Shown here: piece after piece, positions 17,308 through 25,665 of the stretch
How the letters are laid out: each line of letters opens with the position of its first letter
Numbering within the stretch: position 1 is the first letter of the stretch
Assembly: GCF_900129305.1 (NCBI RefSeq)
Contig: NZ_FQVB01000025.1
Span: 1 to 64,000, forward strand
Direction of reading: 5' to 3'
Origin: Desulfacinum infernum DSM 9756
GTDB taxonomy: Bacteria > Desulfobacterota > Syntrophobacteria > Syntrophobacterales > DSM-9756
DNA length: 64,000 bases
Made by a program: the position numbers and the translations under genes
Notes under the pieces: model-generated
Databases searched by the model: none
Told to the model about the DNA's origin: nothing
Seen by the model: only the letters and a program-made list of their open reading frames with translations

Positions 17308-17736
17308 ATGCGAAGTCAACTGGTCTTGTCTTTGGTTCTGGCGGTGGTACTGGCCTGCGGCGTCCAGTGGGTGAGGGCCCAGGAGGACGAATTCGTCATC
17401 GAATCGAGCATCTACGAACACACCATGCCCCTGGTCTATTTCAACCACCTGGCCCACATGGATGACTACGGCTACGACTGCACCGATTGTCACCACGTCT
17501 ACCAGGGCGGCGAAAACGTCTGGTCGGATCCCGACAGCGATCCGGTCAAATGCGAGGAATGCCACAACGAGCCCACCACTAAGAACGAAAAACGCCTGCC
17601 CCTGCCCAAGCAGAAGCTGAACCTGAAGCTCGCCTACCACGGCAACTGTATCGGCTGTCACCGCACCTACAATCATGAAAACAACGTGCAGGCGGCTCCC
17701 ATCACCTGCAAGGGCTGCCATACGGAAAAACCATAG
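17308..17736 (+). CDS. Periplasmic tetrahaem cytochrome c3 (class III)
   Basis: A 142-residue exported multihaem cytochrome. Signal peptide residues 1-24 (core LVLSLVLAVVLAC, cleavage after WVRA). Four haem sites: CTDCH (58-62), CEECH (82-86), CIGCH (114-118) and CKGCH (134-138), with distal histidines available in YFNHLAHMDDYG and AYHGNC. This is the pattern of cytochrome c3, the periplasmic electron carrier between hydrogenases or formate dehydrogenases and membrane complexes in sulfate reducers. The weak spacing before ATG 17308 (GCGGGGGAG) is adequate. It is monocistronic behind its own promoter and is the main lineage clue in the window. Confidence 0.88.
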   Translation: MRSQLVLSLVLAVVLACGVQWVRAQEDEFVIESSIYEHTMPLVYFNHLAHMDDYGYDCTDCHHVYQGGENVWSDPDSDPVKCEECHNEPTTKNEKRLPLPKQKLNLKLAYHGNCIGCHRTYNHENNVQAAPITCKGCHTEKP

Positions 17737-17827
17737 AACCCTCCCCCCGAGGCCCCATCTGCCTCCTTAACCGGGCCGCCCCTCCGTGATATGGTTGCCA
17801 CGAAGCCATGAAACGGGGAGGTGGCCC

Positions 17828-18262
17828 ATGTGTTTGCATCAGAAAAGAGCGTGCGTTTGCGGTCGGGAAGAGGCCTTCCTCTTTCACCGCGACAACGTGC
17901 TCCCGGAAGAGGTCCTGCTGGCCCTCTACTGCCCCGTCTGCGCCCGGGAGGTGGATTTCGACCCCTCAACCATGGTCCGGGACGCGGGGTGGATCCTGGA
18001 ATACGACATGGAGGCGGCGCTGTTCTACCTGGGCCGGGGCAAGGGACTGGTCGGGGCAAGCCCGGAGATGATCTTCGACGGCGATTATTGCAGTTGGTAC
18101 GGGTTGAGTCCCCGGGATCTGGAGGAGAGCGCGCGCCTGAACCGGGAATTGGAGTCGCTCAAGAGGGAGGACCTCCGAAGGTACGTGGAGGAAGTCCGCC
18201 TTCGGAGAAGCCTCCGGGTGGAGGAGCTGAAAGCCCAGGGCTGGAGGAAGGCCCTGCGCTGA
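17828..18262 (+). CDS. Conserved-looking hypothetical protein with Cys-rich N-terminus
   Basis: A 144-residue cytoplasmic protein of unknown function. Residues 1-40 hold MCLHQKRACVCGREE and YCPVC, a pair-of-pairs Cys arrangement that could form a zinc ribbon. The C-terminal third is a basic helix or coiled coil (LNRELESLKREDLRRYVEEV). ATG at 17828 with GGGGAGG upstream; earlier in-frame codons lack support. It lies between the cytochrome and the acyltransferase, each separated by about 100 bp. Confidence 0.55.
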   Translation: MCLHQKRACVCGREEAFLFHRDNVLPEEVLLALYCPVCAREVDFDPSTMVRDAGWILEYDMEAALFYLGRGKGLVGASPEMIFDGDYCSWYGLSPRDLEESARLNRELESLKREDLRRYVEEVRLRRSLRVEELKAQGWRKALR

Positions 18263-18370
18263 AGGCTTCCCGGTCCATGGGCGGGTGCCATTGCGCGACG
18301 AGAGTTCAAGGCGGGCCCACATCCTGCCGATTATATAGGGGAGAAGATCAACCCCCAGGAGGTGTGGGCC

Positions 18371-19036
18371 ATGAAACCGCTCAATCCCTATCAGGTCGCC
18401 GCGTGGAAAGTCGTGCGGCATCCCTTCCGGTTTTTTCTGGATCCCCAGGTTCGAGGCAGGGAAAACGTCTTAAAGGCCGCGGACCTGATCCGCGAAACGG
18501 GCGCCGGGATGGTGATCCTGGCCAACCACGTCAGCGCGCTGGATCCGTTCTTCATCTGCGCGGCCATGCCCTTTGCACCCCTAAGGGAGATGGGGGCGAT
18601 CACCTTTCTCGCCAAGAAGCAGCTCTTCGACAAGCCTTTCAAGCGGCTTGTCATGGAGAAGCTGGGGGCGGTGGACGTGCGGCAGAGGAGTGCGCTGAAG
18701 CGGGTCATCGGGCAGATCCGGAGCGGAGACGTGGTCTTTCTTTTTCCCGAAGGCAGGGTCTCTCCCGACGGAACCATGGGGGAGGACCAGGGAGCGCTGC
18801 GCTTTTTCGCCAAGTACACGTCCTTCGTGGCCCTGCCTGTTCTCATTCAGGGGATTTACGGGGGGTTCCGAAGGGAATGGAAGCCGGTTCTGGCCCGCCG
18901 CCGTCGTTTTCATGTGCACTTCGGGGAGCCCGTGTGGATAGAGAGAGGGTGTCATGGTTCCCTGGACGCCATGGACATGATCCGCCGGGTGACGGATGCC
19001 CCTTGGGAGACGCCGCGTCTTCGCCGAGCCGCCTGA
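18371..19036 (+). CDS. 1-acyl-sn-glycerol-3-phosphate acyltransferase-like (PlsC family)
   Basis: A 221-residue lysophospholipid acyltransferase-family protein. Motif I is NHVSALDPF (His53-x4-Asp58), the catalytic pair. Motif III is FPEGRVSPDG. It should transfer an acyl chain to lysophosphatidate or a related acceptor at the inner membrane. ATG 18371 with AGGAGG seven bases upstream is preferred to the GTG at 18362, which overlaps the ribosome site. It is a single gene, followed convergently by a small membrane protein. Confidence 0.82.
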   Translation: MKPLNPYQVAAWKVVRHPFRFFLDPQVRGRENVLKAADLIRETGAGMVILANHVSALDPFFICAAMPFAPLREMGAITFLAKKQLFDKPFKRLVMEKLGAVDVRQRSALKRVIGQIRSGDVVFLFPEGRVSPDGTMGEDQGALRFFAKYTSFVALPVLIQGIYGGFRREWKPVLARRRRFHVHFGEPVWIERGCHGSLDAMDMIRRVTDAPWETPRLRRAA

Positions 19037-19051
19037 ACCGCTTCCTCTCCG

Positions 19052-19345
19052 TTACGGCTTTCCGAAGGGGCGTCCATGGATGGGGGGCGGCAGTGAGCTC
19101 TTTCGGCCTCCTTGCCTCTGGACGGTGAGCTCTTCCTTGTCCGGTCCGATCCGATCCAGCAGGGCATCTGTCCCGTAGGCCAGCCCCACGAGAAGAACCA
19201 GGGCGATGAGGATCCGCTTGACCCACAGGTCGAAGCGGATCTTCTCCTTGAATCGAACGATTCGGGGATGCCGGAGCCGTTTCAGCACGAGGACCAAAAC
19301 CACCAGCGGCAACACCACCCGAAGCAAAAACAGTTTGGTGAACAC
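19052..19345 (-). CDS. Small membrane protein, unknown function
   Basis: About 97 residues with two predicted membrane helices: residues about 3-22 (LFLLRVVLPLVVLVLVLKRL) and about 43-62 (RILIALVLLVGLAYGTDALL), with basic flanks. GTG at 19345 lies four bases after AAAGGAGGG; an in-frame ATG at 19396 is an alternative start adding 17 residues. It converges with the acyltransferase and diverges from the YkgJ gene. No family recognised. Confidence 0.5.
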   Translation of the reverse strand: MFTKLFLLRVVLPLVVLVLVLKRLRHPRIVRFKEKIRFDLWVKRILIALVLLVGLAYGTDALLDRIGPDKEELTVQRQGGRKSSLPPPIHGRPFGKP

Positions 19346-19579
19346 CTTCCCTCCTTTTACCCTCCCGCTTGAGGCTTGCATGGATTCCTGAAGCATCCGC
19401 CGTCTGGAGAGGACTACGGTTGCGCGCCTTCATTAGAGACCAAACGGAGGGATCTGCCAAGCCCCGCTTTTCTCTGCCGCAGCGGCTATCCAGGAATAGA
19501 GGAAAAGACCTTGCGCGCGGTGCCTAAAGCTTGGATAAACAGGGAGGATGAGGAGACAAGAGAAACAGGAGGAGCGCCG

Positions 19580-20161
19580 GTGGACCTGGACCACAAGCTC
19601 GAGCGGTTGGAAAGGATCTACTGCACGTTCGAAAAGAAAGCCGCCGTCTACGTGTCCCAGGCGGTCTGTCAGCCTGGATGCGCCGAATGCTGCACCCACG
19701 TGGGGGAAATCTCGGTCACGACCCTGGAGGCCTACCGCATCCGCCTTTTTCTGGACGGCCTTTCCGTATTCGAAAGGCAGGCGATCACAAGAAAAATCCA
19801 GATCAATCGGGAAGAGAAGAGACGATCCGTCCTTCTCCCCTGTCCGTTTCTGGGACCGAATGGTCTGTGCTCCGTCTATGCCGTCCGCCCCTTCAGCTGC
19901 CGACGCCTCTATTCAGTGGAGCGTTGCGAGGTTCGGGGCCCGGTGGTGCACAAGGATCTGTGGCGGCTGGCGGAGCAAACCACCCGCTCCATCCAGAAGC
20001 TGGACGACGCGGGCTATTCCGGGCATTTGACCGCTGTTTTGGCATTGTTCGAGGATTCCTCTTTTGTGGAGGACTACGAACAAGGGCACTTTCGCCCCGA
20101 GCGGCTCGCGGAACGCCTCAGGGTGGATGACTTGATGATCAACCGCGCCATGGGGAAATGA
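19580..20161 (+). CDS. YkgJ-family cysteine cluster protein
   Basis: A 193-residue protein with the Cys cluster C-x3-C-x2-CC at residues 30-38 (QAVCQPGCAECCTH) and later Cys in CPFLGPNGLCSVYAVRPFSC. This is the YkgJ/zinc- or iron-chelating pattern, and the biochemical role of the family is not established. GTG at 19580 follows AGGAGG, which decides the start; the open frame begins 68 codons earlier without support. The next small gene overlaps its stop codon (ATGA), so the two are translationally coupled. Confidence 0.72.
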   Translation: MDLDHKLERLERIYCTFEKKAAVYVSQAVCQPGCAECCTHVGEISVTTLEAYRIRLFLDGLSVFERQAITRKIQINREEKRRSVLLPCPFLGPNGLCSVYAVRPFSCRRLYSVERCEVRGPVVHKDLWRLAEQTTRSIQKLDDAGYSGHLTAVLALFEDSSFVEDYEQGHFRPERLAERLRVDDLMINRAMGK

Positions 20162-20385
20162 CCATGCGGTGGCAAGCCATCGTGTGCTGGCGCAGTGAGG
20201 CTGAGGGGGGAGGGGGCTGGCATTGGCGGGTCTTTCAACGCCCCGGCGATCCGGTGGCGGAGGGGGCCGCGTCTTCCCAGGAGGAGGGGCTGCGGATAAT
20301 CCGGGAGAAGCTCTTGGCCCTGGGAGTGGACCCGGCCCGGGTTTCCATCGAGATCTGGGACGAGGGGGCATGGGACAAGTGCTGA
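20158..20385 (+). CDS. Small hypothetical protein coupled to YkgJ
   Basis: 75 residues, start ATG 20158 overlapping the upstream TGA (or ATG 20164). It is Trp-rich (WQAIVCWR, GGGWHWRVF), with a C-terminal helix and a closing CYS. No family recognised. The four-base overlap with YkgJ and the next gene 37 bp away suggest a three-gene operon. Confidence 0.5.
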   Translation: MTMRWQAIVCWRSEAEGGGGWHWRVFQRPGDPVAEGAASSQEEGLRIIREKLLALGVDPARVSIEIWDEGAWDKC

Positions 20386-20422
20386 ATCGAAGACCGGCGG
20401 AACCCGACGTGGTGGATCGGCC

Positions 20423-21145
20423 ATGAGCTTCTACTGCGTGTTGACCCTGTCCCGATGTGTGGTGCTGGCGGCGGACAACAAGCGGCGCATCCTGGAGCTG
20501 CGAGAAGAGCCGGGGCGGACGGCCGCCCTCCGGCAGGTGGTGCTTTCGGATGCGAGGAAAATCCATGCCGTTCCCGGCGGGTGGTGGATGACGGGCGTGG
20601 GCCTTTCGGATTTCCTTCAGCGTGTGCGCGAGGTGGTGGAGGGCCGTGTTGCCGTGGGCGTGGGGCCCGGGGAAGACGCCGCCCGGATCCTGCTCCAACA
20701 TCTGGAAGGCGGTCGCGTCCTTGTCGATTGCTGGGGACGCCTGGTGGGGGAGGGGGAGGACCCCTGGCCGCAGGAGGCGCTGGAAGCCTTAAAGAGCGAA
20801 AGTCAGGAAGGGGTTCTGTCGCGATTCGATGCCGAAAAGGGGGCCTGTGTTGTCCGCTTTCGCGGCCGGGAGAAATTTGCTCCCCGGGTGAAGGAGGGGC
20901 CGGGCCACATCCTTTTTCCCGGTGACGATGCGCGAGGGGAGGCGTGGGTGGAAGAAACGGCGCGTTATCTGGCCGAGACGTGCCGTGCCCTTTGGGATCT
21001 TTCCGCCGCGGCCGCGGGCGACGGGGCGTGGGAGCGGATCCCGCCGCTCTTTCGCTGGCTCGCCAGGCTGCGGCCCGCCCAGATCGGTCCCACCGGCGAC
21101 CTGGTGATCGTGGACGGCCGGGGACACCGCCGGCTCCTTTTCTAA
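20423..21145 (+). CDS. Hypothetical protein, third gene of the YkgJ operon
   Basis: A 240-residue protein of unknown function. The N-terminus MSFYCVLTLSRCVVLAADNK faintly resembles the beta-strand start of proteasome-like Ntn hydrolases (VVLAADK), but no nucleophile Thr/Ser/Cys is exposed at position 1 or 2 in the normal way, so this is only a hint. It is acidic and Gly-rich in the middle, with no membrane segment. It starts 37 bp after the small coupled gene with a weak ribosome site and ends at a REPIN repeat. Confidence 0.5.
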   Translation: MSFYCVLTLSRCVVLAADNKRRILELREEPGRTAALRQVVLSDARKIHAVPGGWWMTGVGLSDFLQRVREVVEGRVAVGVGPGEDAARILLQHLEGGRVLVDCWGRLVGEGEDPWPQEALEALKSESQEGVLSRFDAEKGACVVRFRGREKFAPRVKEGPGHILFPGDDARGEAWVEETARYLAETCRALWDLSAAAAGDGAWERIPPLFRWLARLRPAQIGPTGDLVIVDGRGHRRLLF

Positions 21146-21174
21146 GGGCTGGTGCGAAAACTTTATGGACGACC

Positions 21175-21307
21175 GTTTTTCCCGTAGCGCAGCCCTTCCA
21201 GGCTGGGGAAGGGTGCCGGGAGTCGGATGGGCCATCGGGTATATCCTTTCACATCATAGGGTACAAGGGGCTTCTCCCGCGGGGCTGAAGCCCCGCGGCT
21301 ACGAAAA
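21175..21307 (+). repeat. REPIN-like repeat, family A copy 2
   Basis: Opens CCGTAGCGCAGCCCTTC and closes CCGCGGGGCTGAAGCCCCGC followed by GGCTACGAAAA. It lies between the convergent YkgJ operon and the HDOD gene; the internal GGATGGGCCATCGGGTATA matches the other copies. Confidence 0.78.
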
Positions 21308-21384
21308 GAACAGGATTTCCCCGCCCCGTCACCTGCTATCCTCCTGAGCTTGCGGACATCTCATCACCCCTCACGGACCACGGA

Positions 21385-22245
21385 TCAGGCGGTGAGGAAG
21401 CTCCGGGCGTCTTCCATGGCCTCGATGATCTTCACAAGGTAGGTGTCCAACATGGCGGGCGTGATGCCGAGTCTTCGGATCACATCGTCCGAGTCGGGCT
21501 GCAGAAAATCTCCGGCGCTGGCACCGACGCCGATGCTGTTTGCCAGCCGGTTGGCCACGTAGATAATGGCGGCCACGTCCTTGTGATGTTTGGCTTTGAG
21601 GGGATCGTGATGGTGACGGATGCCCGTCTGGACTTCGGGCGGGAAATGCCAGCGGTGAGCCACGATGGCTCCCAGATCCTGGTGGTTGATGCCGATAACC
21701 TCCTTTTCCGCCTCGAGAAAGGAAATCCTGCGCTCCTGGACCAGAAGGAAGATGGAATCGAAGTAGTCCGGCACCTGGCGGTCCAGGAGCGTCTTGCCGA
21801 TGTCGTGGAGCAGTCCGGCCGTGTAGATGGCGAGCACGCGGTGCCGTCCCAGGTCCTCGGCGATGATCTCCGAGGCGATGGCCACGGCCACGGAATGGGC
21901 CCAAAGTTCCCCTTCCCTCAGGTCATAGGCGCGGTTGCGGCCCTTGAAGTAGTGGGCGGAGCAGGCCATGAGCAGGATCTGGACCAGTTGGCGCTGTCCC
22001 AGCACGATGATGGCGTCGCGCAGGGACCGGATCTTGTACCGCCGGGCATAGAAGGGGGAGCGGGCGATGGCCAGCACCCGGGCGGTGATGGCCTGGTCGT
22101 ATTTGATGACGGCCTCGATCTTTTCCAGCGGAGCCATCTGGCGCAGCATGGGGATGACGCGCGTGACCACCTTGGGAAAGGGGGGAAGCGTGTCCACGGC
22201 TCTCAGTAAATCATCCAATGCGGGTTTGGTGATCAGAGCAGGCAT
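21385..22245 (-). CDS. HDOD-domain signalling protein
   Basis: A 286-residue protein with an HDOD domain, a relative of HD phosphohydrolases that usually lacks catalysis and serves in regulation. Key stretches are LPPFPKVVTRVI, LLHDIGKTLLDRQ (about residue 146, with the HD pair retained) and INHQDLGAIVAHRW, followed by HHHDPLKAKHH. Because the HD and following histidines are present, an active phosphohydrolase cannot be excluded. ATG 22245 is preferred, with GGAGGG 12 bases upstream. It is the second gene after the 159-residue hypothetical (35-bp gap). Confidence 0.78.
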   Translation of the reverse strand: MPALITKPALDDLLRAVDTLPPFPKVVTRVIPMLRQMAPLEKIEAVIKYDQAITARVLAIARSPFYARRYKIRSLRDAIIVLGQRQLVQILLMACSAHYFKGRNRAYDLREGELWAHSVAVAIASEIIAEDLGRHRVLAIYTAGLLHDIGKTLLDRQVPDYFDSIFLLVQERRISFLEAEKEVIGINHQDLGAIVAHRWHFPPEVQTGIRHHHDPLKAKHHKDVAAIIYVANRLANSIGVGASAGDFLQPDSDDVIRRLGITPAMLDTYLVKIIEAMEDARSFLTA

Positions 22246-22280
22246 GGGTTTGTCAAACTCCCTCCACCGAAGCACAACCC

Positions 22281-22760
22281 CTACAGCGGCGGCAGAAGAC
22301 TGAATCCCTTACCATACTGGGCTTCTTCCAGTGCTTCCAGGTCTTCGATGATTTTCTGCACATCTTGGGGGGAATCCGCCAGATCTCTCGCTTTCTTCAG
22401 AAGCTGCACGGCCGCCTGGAGATAGATGCCCACCTTGGTGCGCCGCACATCGTGTTCGGTGCCGATCCAGATGGTATAGGAGCGGTCGTCCTGCTCCACG
22501 GTGAAGCTGCCCACGCCTTTGGCGAAACGGCCCAGGGCCTGGAGGACCGCTACCACCTTCTTGTGGGTCTGGGAATCGAGCACTCCCTCCATGTCGATGC
22601 GGAATTTGCCGGAATGCTCTTCAAAATCCACCACCTGAAGGGAATCGGATTCATCCAGGGACTGGGCCGTCTGACGGAGAAACCGAATGAACGGCACCAG
22701 TTCCTTGTTTCGCGACGGGTCCAGAAGGACCGATCCGTAATAGGATGCAAAAATTTCCAT
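22281..22760 (-). CDS. Hypothetical protein upstream of the HDOD gene
   Basis: 159 residues, no family recognised. It is a soluble alpha/beta protein with no membrane segment; the C-terminal 45 residues are helical and acidic (KKARDLADSPQDVQKIIEDL). ATG at 22760 with GGGGAGAG upstream. Its stop is 35 bp before the HDOD start, so the two probably form an operon. It diverges from the gene at 22952 across a 191-bp gap in which I see no clear promoter. Confidence 0.55.
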   Translation of the reverse strand: MEIFASYYGSVLLDPSRNKELVPFIRFLRQTAQSLDESDSLQVVDFEEHSGKFRIDMEGVLDSQTHKKVVAVLQALGRFAKGVGSFTVEQDDRSYTIWIGTEHDVRRTKVGIYLQAAVQLLKKARDLADSPQDVQKIIEDLEALEEAQYGKGFSLLPPL

Positions 22761-22951
22761 CGATCAGCACTCTCCCCTGATCTTTTCGGCCGATTTGCTT
22801 CGATACATGAGAAAATTCTGAAGGGCCTGCCCGATTGCGCCCACCGTATCCCTGGTTATCTTAAAGCCATTCGGGGATTTGTCTAAACTTTTCGGCCAGC
22901 CGGCCACGGGCTTCGAACCACCGAAGGGGTGGGCGTGAAGGGAGTCGCCAC

Positions 22952-23314
22952 ATGTTCGATCTGGAGCAATTGAAGGAAAGGCGGGATCTGGTGGACAACA
23001 TCGACTGGGATATGACACCGGAAAAGGCCGTGGAGACTTATCTCGAGTGGGGTACCGGCTGGTCCCGCAAGGGCGAGGCCGCCACCGTGCCCGGTCAGGA
23101 ATCCCTCTATTTCGTCATTTACGATTGGGAAGAGCCCCCGCAGGTGACCCTGGTTCGCCGCGATTCCCAGGGCATGGACGAAATCGCCAAGGTGCCGGTA
23201 CCTCCGGATCTGATCCGCCGGGCGGTTTCGGAGGCCGGAAGGAAACCGGGTGTGGGGGTTTATGCCATCACGGATCCCATCCGGGCGTGGCTCAAGGAGC
23301 AACTGGGGGCGTGA
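22952..23314 (+). CDS. Small conserved-looking protein, possible DVU0772 type
   Basis: A 120-residue cytoplasmic protein. The N-terminus (LKERRDLVDNIDWDMTPEKA, then TYLEWGTGW) resembles, from memory, small proteins conserved in sulfate reducers called the DVU0772 family; their function is unknown. GAAGGGAG lies before ATG 22952. It converges with the aldo/keto reductase, their stops being 17 bp apart. Confidence 0.55.
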   Translation: MFDLEQLKERRDLVDNIDWDMTPEKAVETYLEWGTGWSRKGEAATVPGQESLYFVIYDWEEPPQVTLVRRDSQGMDEIAKVPVPPDLIRRAVSEAGRKPGVGVYAITDPIRAWLKEQLGA

Positions 23315-23331
23315 TTTCCCCTGCGCGGGAG

Positions 23332-24189
23332 CTAACGGCCTCGGTAGAAGGCGAGCTTCCGGGCGTAGGGGCGGAAGACGTCGAGGAGCGCCTCCTGTTC
23401 GTCGGGGGTCATGGGGCGGTGGTCCCTCACACAGGACGCCAGGGTCCGGACTTCCCGGGGATTTCCGCAGCCCACCACGGCAAGGGAAATGGGCTGGGAC
23501 AGTGCGAAACGGATCAGGACCTCCGCCGTGACCCCGGCTCCGGGGGATAGATATTCCCCGCCTCCCAAGACCTTCATGCCCAGGATGGCCAGGCCCTTCT
23601 CCCGGGCCGCCTCCAGGGTGACATCCAGAAAGCCGCCCAAGACCGCTTCCACGGGATTGACGGGAAGGAGCACGGCGTCCACCGGCCAGTGCACCACGGC
23701 GTGAGTAAGGACCCGGGGATCGTGGTGGCCCGTGACACCGATGGCTCCCACCTTCCCTGAGGACCGTGCCTCCACGAAGGCCTCCAGAGCGCCCCCCGGC
23801 GCTTCGATGGCGCTCAGATCTTCCCGGGTGCGCAGGTCGTGGATCTGCCAGAGGTCCAGACGGTCCGTGCCCATCCGCTGGAGGCTGCGGTGCAAGTCGC
23901 GCAGGGCGCCTTCCCGGTCCCGGCTGGCCGATTTCCCGGCCACTACCACGCGGGCGCGTGCTTCGGGATGCCGGGGCCACACCCGGCCGTGGTAGTCTTC
24001 GCACTGAGCGTAGGCGGGGGCGCTGTCAAAATAGGTGATTCCTTCCGACAGGGCCGCCTCGATCACCTCCACGGCCTCGAGCGAGCGCCCGGAAGTGCGC
24101 AGGATGCCCTCGCCGCCCAGGCCGACCCGCGTGACGCGGGGGCCGTCCGGCCGGAAAGGAACGGTGCCCAACGGGGTCACTTCTTCCAT
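23332..24189 (-). CDS. Aldo/keto reductase
   Basis: A 285-residue NAD(P)H-dependent oxidoreductase of the AKR superfamily. The catalytic tetrad can be placed as Asp and Tyr in YFDSAPAYAQCED (about 54-59), Lys in VVVAGKSAS (about 84) and His in WQIHDL (about 116). The C-terminal third has the cofactor-binding SLAVVGCGNPREV. ATG 24189 with GGAGACC upstream. The substrate is unknown; the gene is isolated. Confidence 0.85.
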   Translation of the reverse strand: MEEVTPLGTVPFRPDGPRVTRVGLGGEGILRTSGRSLEAVEVIEAALSEGITYFDSAPAYAQCEDYHGRVWPRHPEARARVVVAGKSASRDREGALRDLHRSLQRMGTDRLDLWQIHDLRTREDLSAIEAPGGALEAFVEARSSGKVGAIGVTGHHDPRVLTHAVVHWPVDAVLLPVNPVEAVLGGFLDVTLEAAREKGLAILGMKVLGGGEYLSPGAGVTAEVLIRFALSQPISLAVVGCGNPREVRTLASCVRDHRPMTPDEQEALLDVFRPYARKLAFYRGR

Positions 24190-24209
24190 TCAAGGTCTCC
24201 ATTCCGCGT

Positions 24210-24333
24210 TAGGAGGCTGTCTGACAATGTGTCCGAAAGCCCTTTCCCCTGGGAGCGCGGGCCTCCGGCCCGCGCGAGAAGCGGGCGAGACGCTCGCGCT
24301 CCCAGGAAACCAACATTCTCGGGCAGCCTCCTA
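24210..24333. mobile_element. MITE-like element with 21-bp terminal inverted repeats and an internal hairpin pair
   Basis: The left end TAGGAGGCTGTCTGACAATG and the reverse complement of the right end (TAGGAGGCTGCCCGAGAATG) agree at 17 of these 20 positions. Inside lies GGGAGCGCGGGCCTCCGGCC facing GACGCTCGCGCTCCCAG, a second hairpin pair. 124 bp, no coding capacity. The same terminal core (GGCTGTC-N-GAGAA) borders the repeats at 24335 and 37336. Confidence 0.65.
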
Positions 24334-24334
24334 C

Positions 24335-24500
24335 GAGCCTGTCTGAGAATGGGTTCTTTGCCTCGTTTTGTCTCCATCCGTCATCCCCGCGAAGCTTGTC
24401 CCCGGCTTGAACGGGGAGCGGGGATCCAGGATTTCCGGGAACCTACGGACTCTCGCTTGCGCGGGAGTGACGGTTTGCGGAGTTCTCGAACAGCCTTCTA
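24335..24500 (+). repeat. MITE-like repeat, family E copy 1
   Basis: The left border GCCTGTCTGAGAATGGG and the right border GAGTTCTCGAACAGCC are inverted. Inside are CCGTCATCCCCGCGAAGC and CTTGCGCGGGAGTGACGG. It matches 37336-37500 in reverse orientation over the whole unit. Confidence 0.65.
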
Positions 24501-24549
24501 CAGCCTGTGGAATGTTTTTCCGGCTTAGAAGGCCGGGAACCCCCTTCTC

Positions 24550-24670
24550 ATCGTAGCCGCGGGGCTTCAGCGGAAGGGGCCATGGTGAAGCCAGGAAGTG
24601 GCAGCAAGTCCGCGACTGCCCAACCGACGTCCGGGGGTTCTTCCGCAGCCCTACAGGGCGGCGCTACGGG
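24550..24670 (-). repeat. REPIN-like repeat, family A copy 3 (inverted)
   Basis: Starts TCGTAGCCGCGGGGCTTCAG and ends GCCCTACAGGGCGGCGCTAC. The hairpins are more eroded than in the other copies. From 24671 to 24780 there is only a fragment resembling the start of family B (GAACCGCGCGTGAACGCGAA). Confidence 0.65.
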
Positions 24671-24780
24671 AATAGCGGTCATCATTGGCGCTTTCGGACA
24701 GTCTCTTGGGACCCATGTGAAGCGGAACCGCGCGTGAACGCGAACAGGCGCCGATGAATCTTTTCCCTGATTGCCGCACA

Positions 24781-24819
24781 AAAAGGAAAAGGCCAAACGG
24801 TGGGGCTGTACCGTTCGGC
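24781..24819 (-). terminator. Rho-independent terminator on the minus strand
   Basis: Read on the minus strand, GGCCGAACGGT and ACCGTTTGGCC pair (one mismatch) around an eight-base loop and run into TTTTCCTTTTT. It lies about 220 bp after the HTH/coiled-coil gene, in a gap with no other gene, and presumably ends that transcript. Confidence 0.7.
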
Positions 24820-25038
24820 CTTCTCGAGGAGGAAAGAGTTGGTTTCTCTTGCCCCCTATGCATAAGCAATCGATGTGCCACCCAGGAAAAAAATGTGTGA
24901 TCGCCCGACCCACGGGCCTTTCCGCCGTTTCCATGCCCACCGGCCTTCCCGCCTTTATCCCTGAATGCCGCCACGGCGGCCTTGATCGCGCCACAATTCC
25001 GCCATAAATCCGCCATAACCCGACACGGACGGGTTCCT

Positions 25039-25488
25039 TCAGGCCAGGCTTCGAAACACCCGGCGCCACCACGGCCTCTTGAGAAACTCCAGTTCGGTTT
25101 CCAGCCGGGCGATCCGCGCTTCCTTTTCCATCAGGAGGGCGTCCTTTTCCGCCAGCTCGGCCCGAACCCGTTCCAGGAGGGAGGCCTGGTACCGAAGGCG
25201 GCCCAGCTCCTCCGCCAGGGAGGCGTCCTGTTGGGTGGCGGCGGCGGATGGTTGGGAGGGCGAAGGCGGTGGGGAAGCGGCTTCGGGTGGGGCGGCGTCT
25301 TCCTCTTGTGCCTCGTTTTCGGGGCGCCGGTGGCGTTCCATGAGGGCCCGAACCTCTTCGGCGGGGATGAAGACGCGCCGTCCCCGCCGGATTTCTTCCA
25401 GCTTTCCGGTCCGGGCCAGGTAATCTTCCAGAACCTCACAGGAAACGCCCAGGGCTTTTGCCGCCGCTTTGACCGTCATTCGAGCCAT
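25039..25488 (-). CDS. Helix-turn-helix protein with coiled-coil and amphipathic C-terminus
   Basis: A 149-residue protein of unknown role with a modular build. Residues 1-55 are a MerR/excisionase-like HTH (MTVKAAAKALGVSCEVLEDY, then RRGRRVFIPAEEVRAL). Residues about 60-85 are a Pro/Ala/Ser linker. Residues about 90-138 form a coiled coil (EELGRLRYQASLLERVRAEL). The last 12 residues, RPWWRRVFRSLA, could bind membrane. ATG 25488 after GGGGGGA. This combination would suit a DNA-membrane or scaffold protein, which is inference. It diverges from cheR. Confidence 0.6.
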   Translation of the reverse strand: MARMTVKAAAKALGVSCEVLEDYLARTGKLEEIRRGRRVFIPAEEVRALMERHRRPENEAQEEDAAPPEAASPPPSPSQPSAAATQQDASLAEELGRLRYQASLLERVRAELAEKDALLMEKEARIARLETELEFLKRPWWRRVFRSLA

Positions 25489-25665
25489 GGTCCCCCCTGC
25501 CGTTTGGGTTGGTTTCTAACCCTTGGGGCATCTTGGATCTCGCACCAGGAATTCCTTCCCCCAAGTCTTCCTTTTACCATCCATATTCACTATAAGAAAA
25601 TACTTAGTGCACATCCAATCGGCCCGGTCCGTGGATGGTGACGGGGGCTGGTGAGGCGGGGAAGA

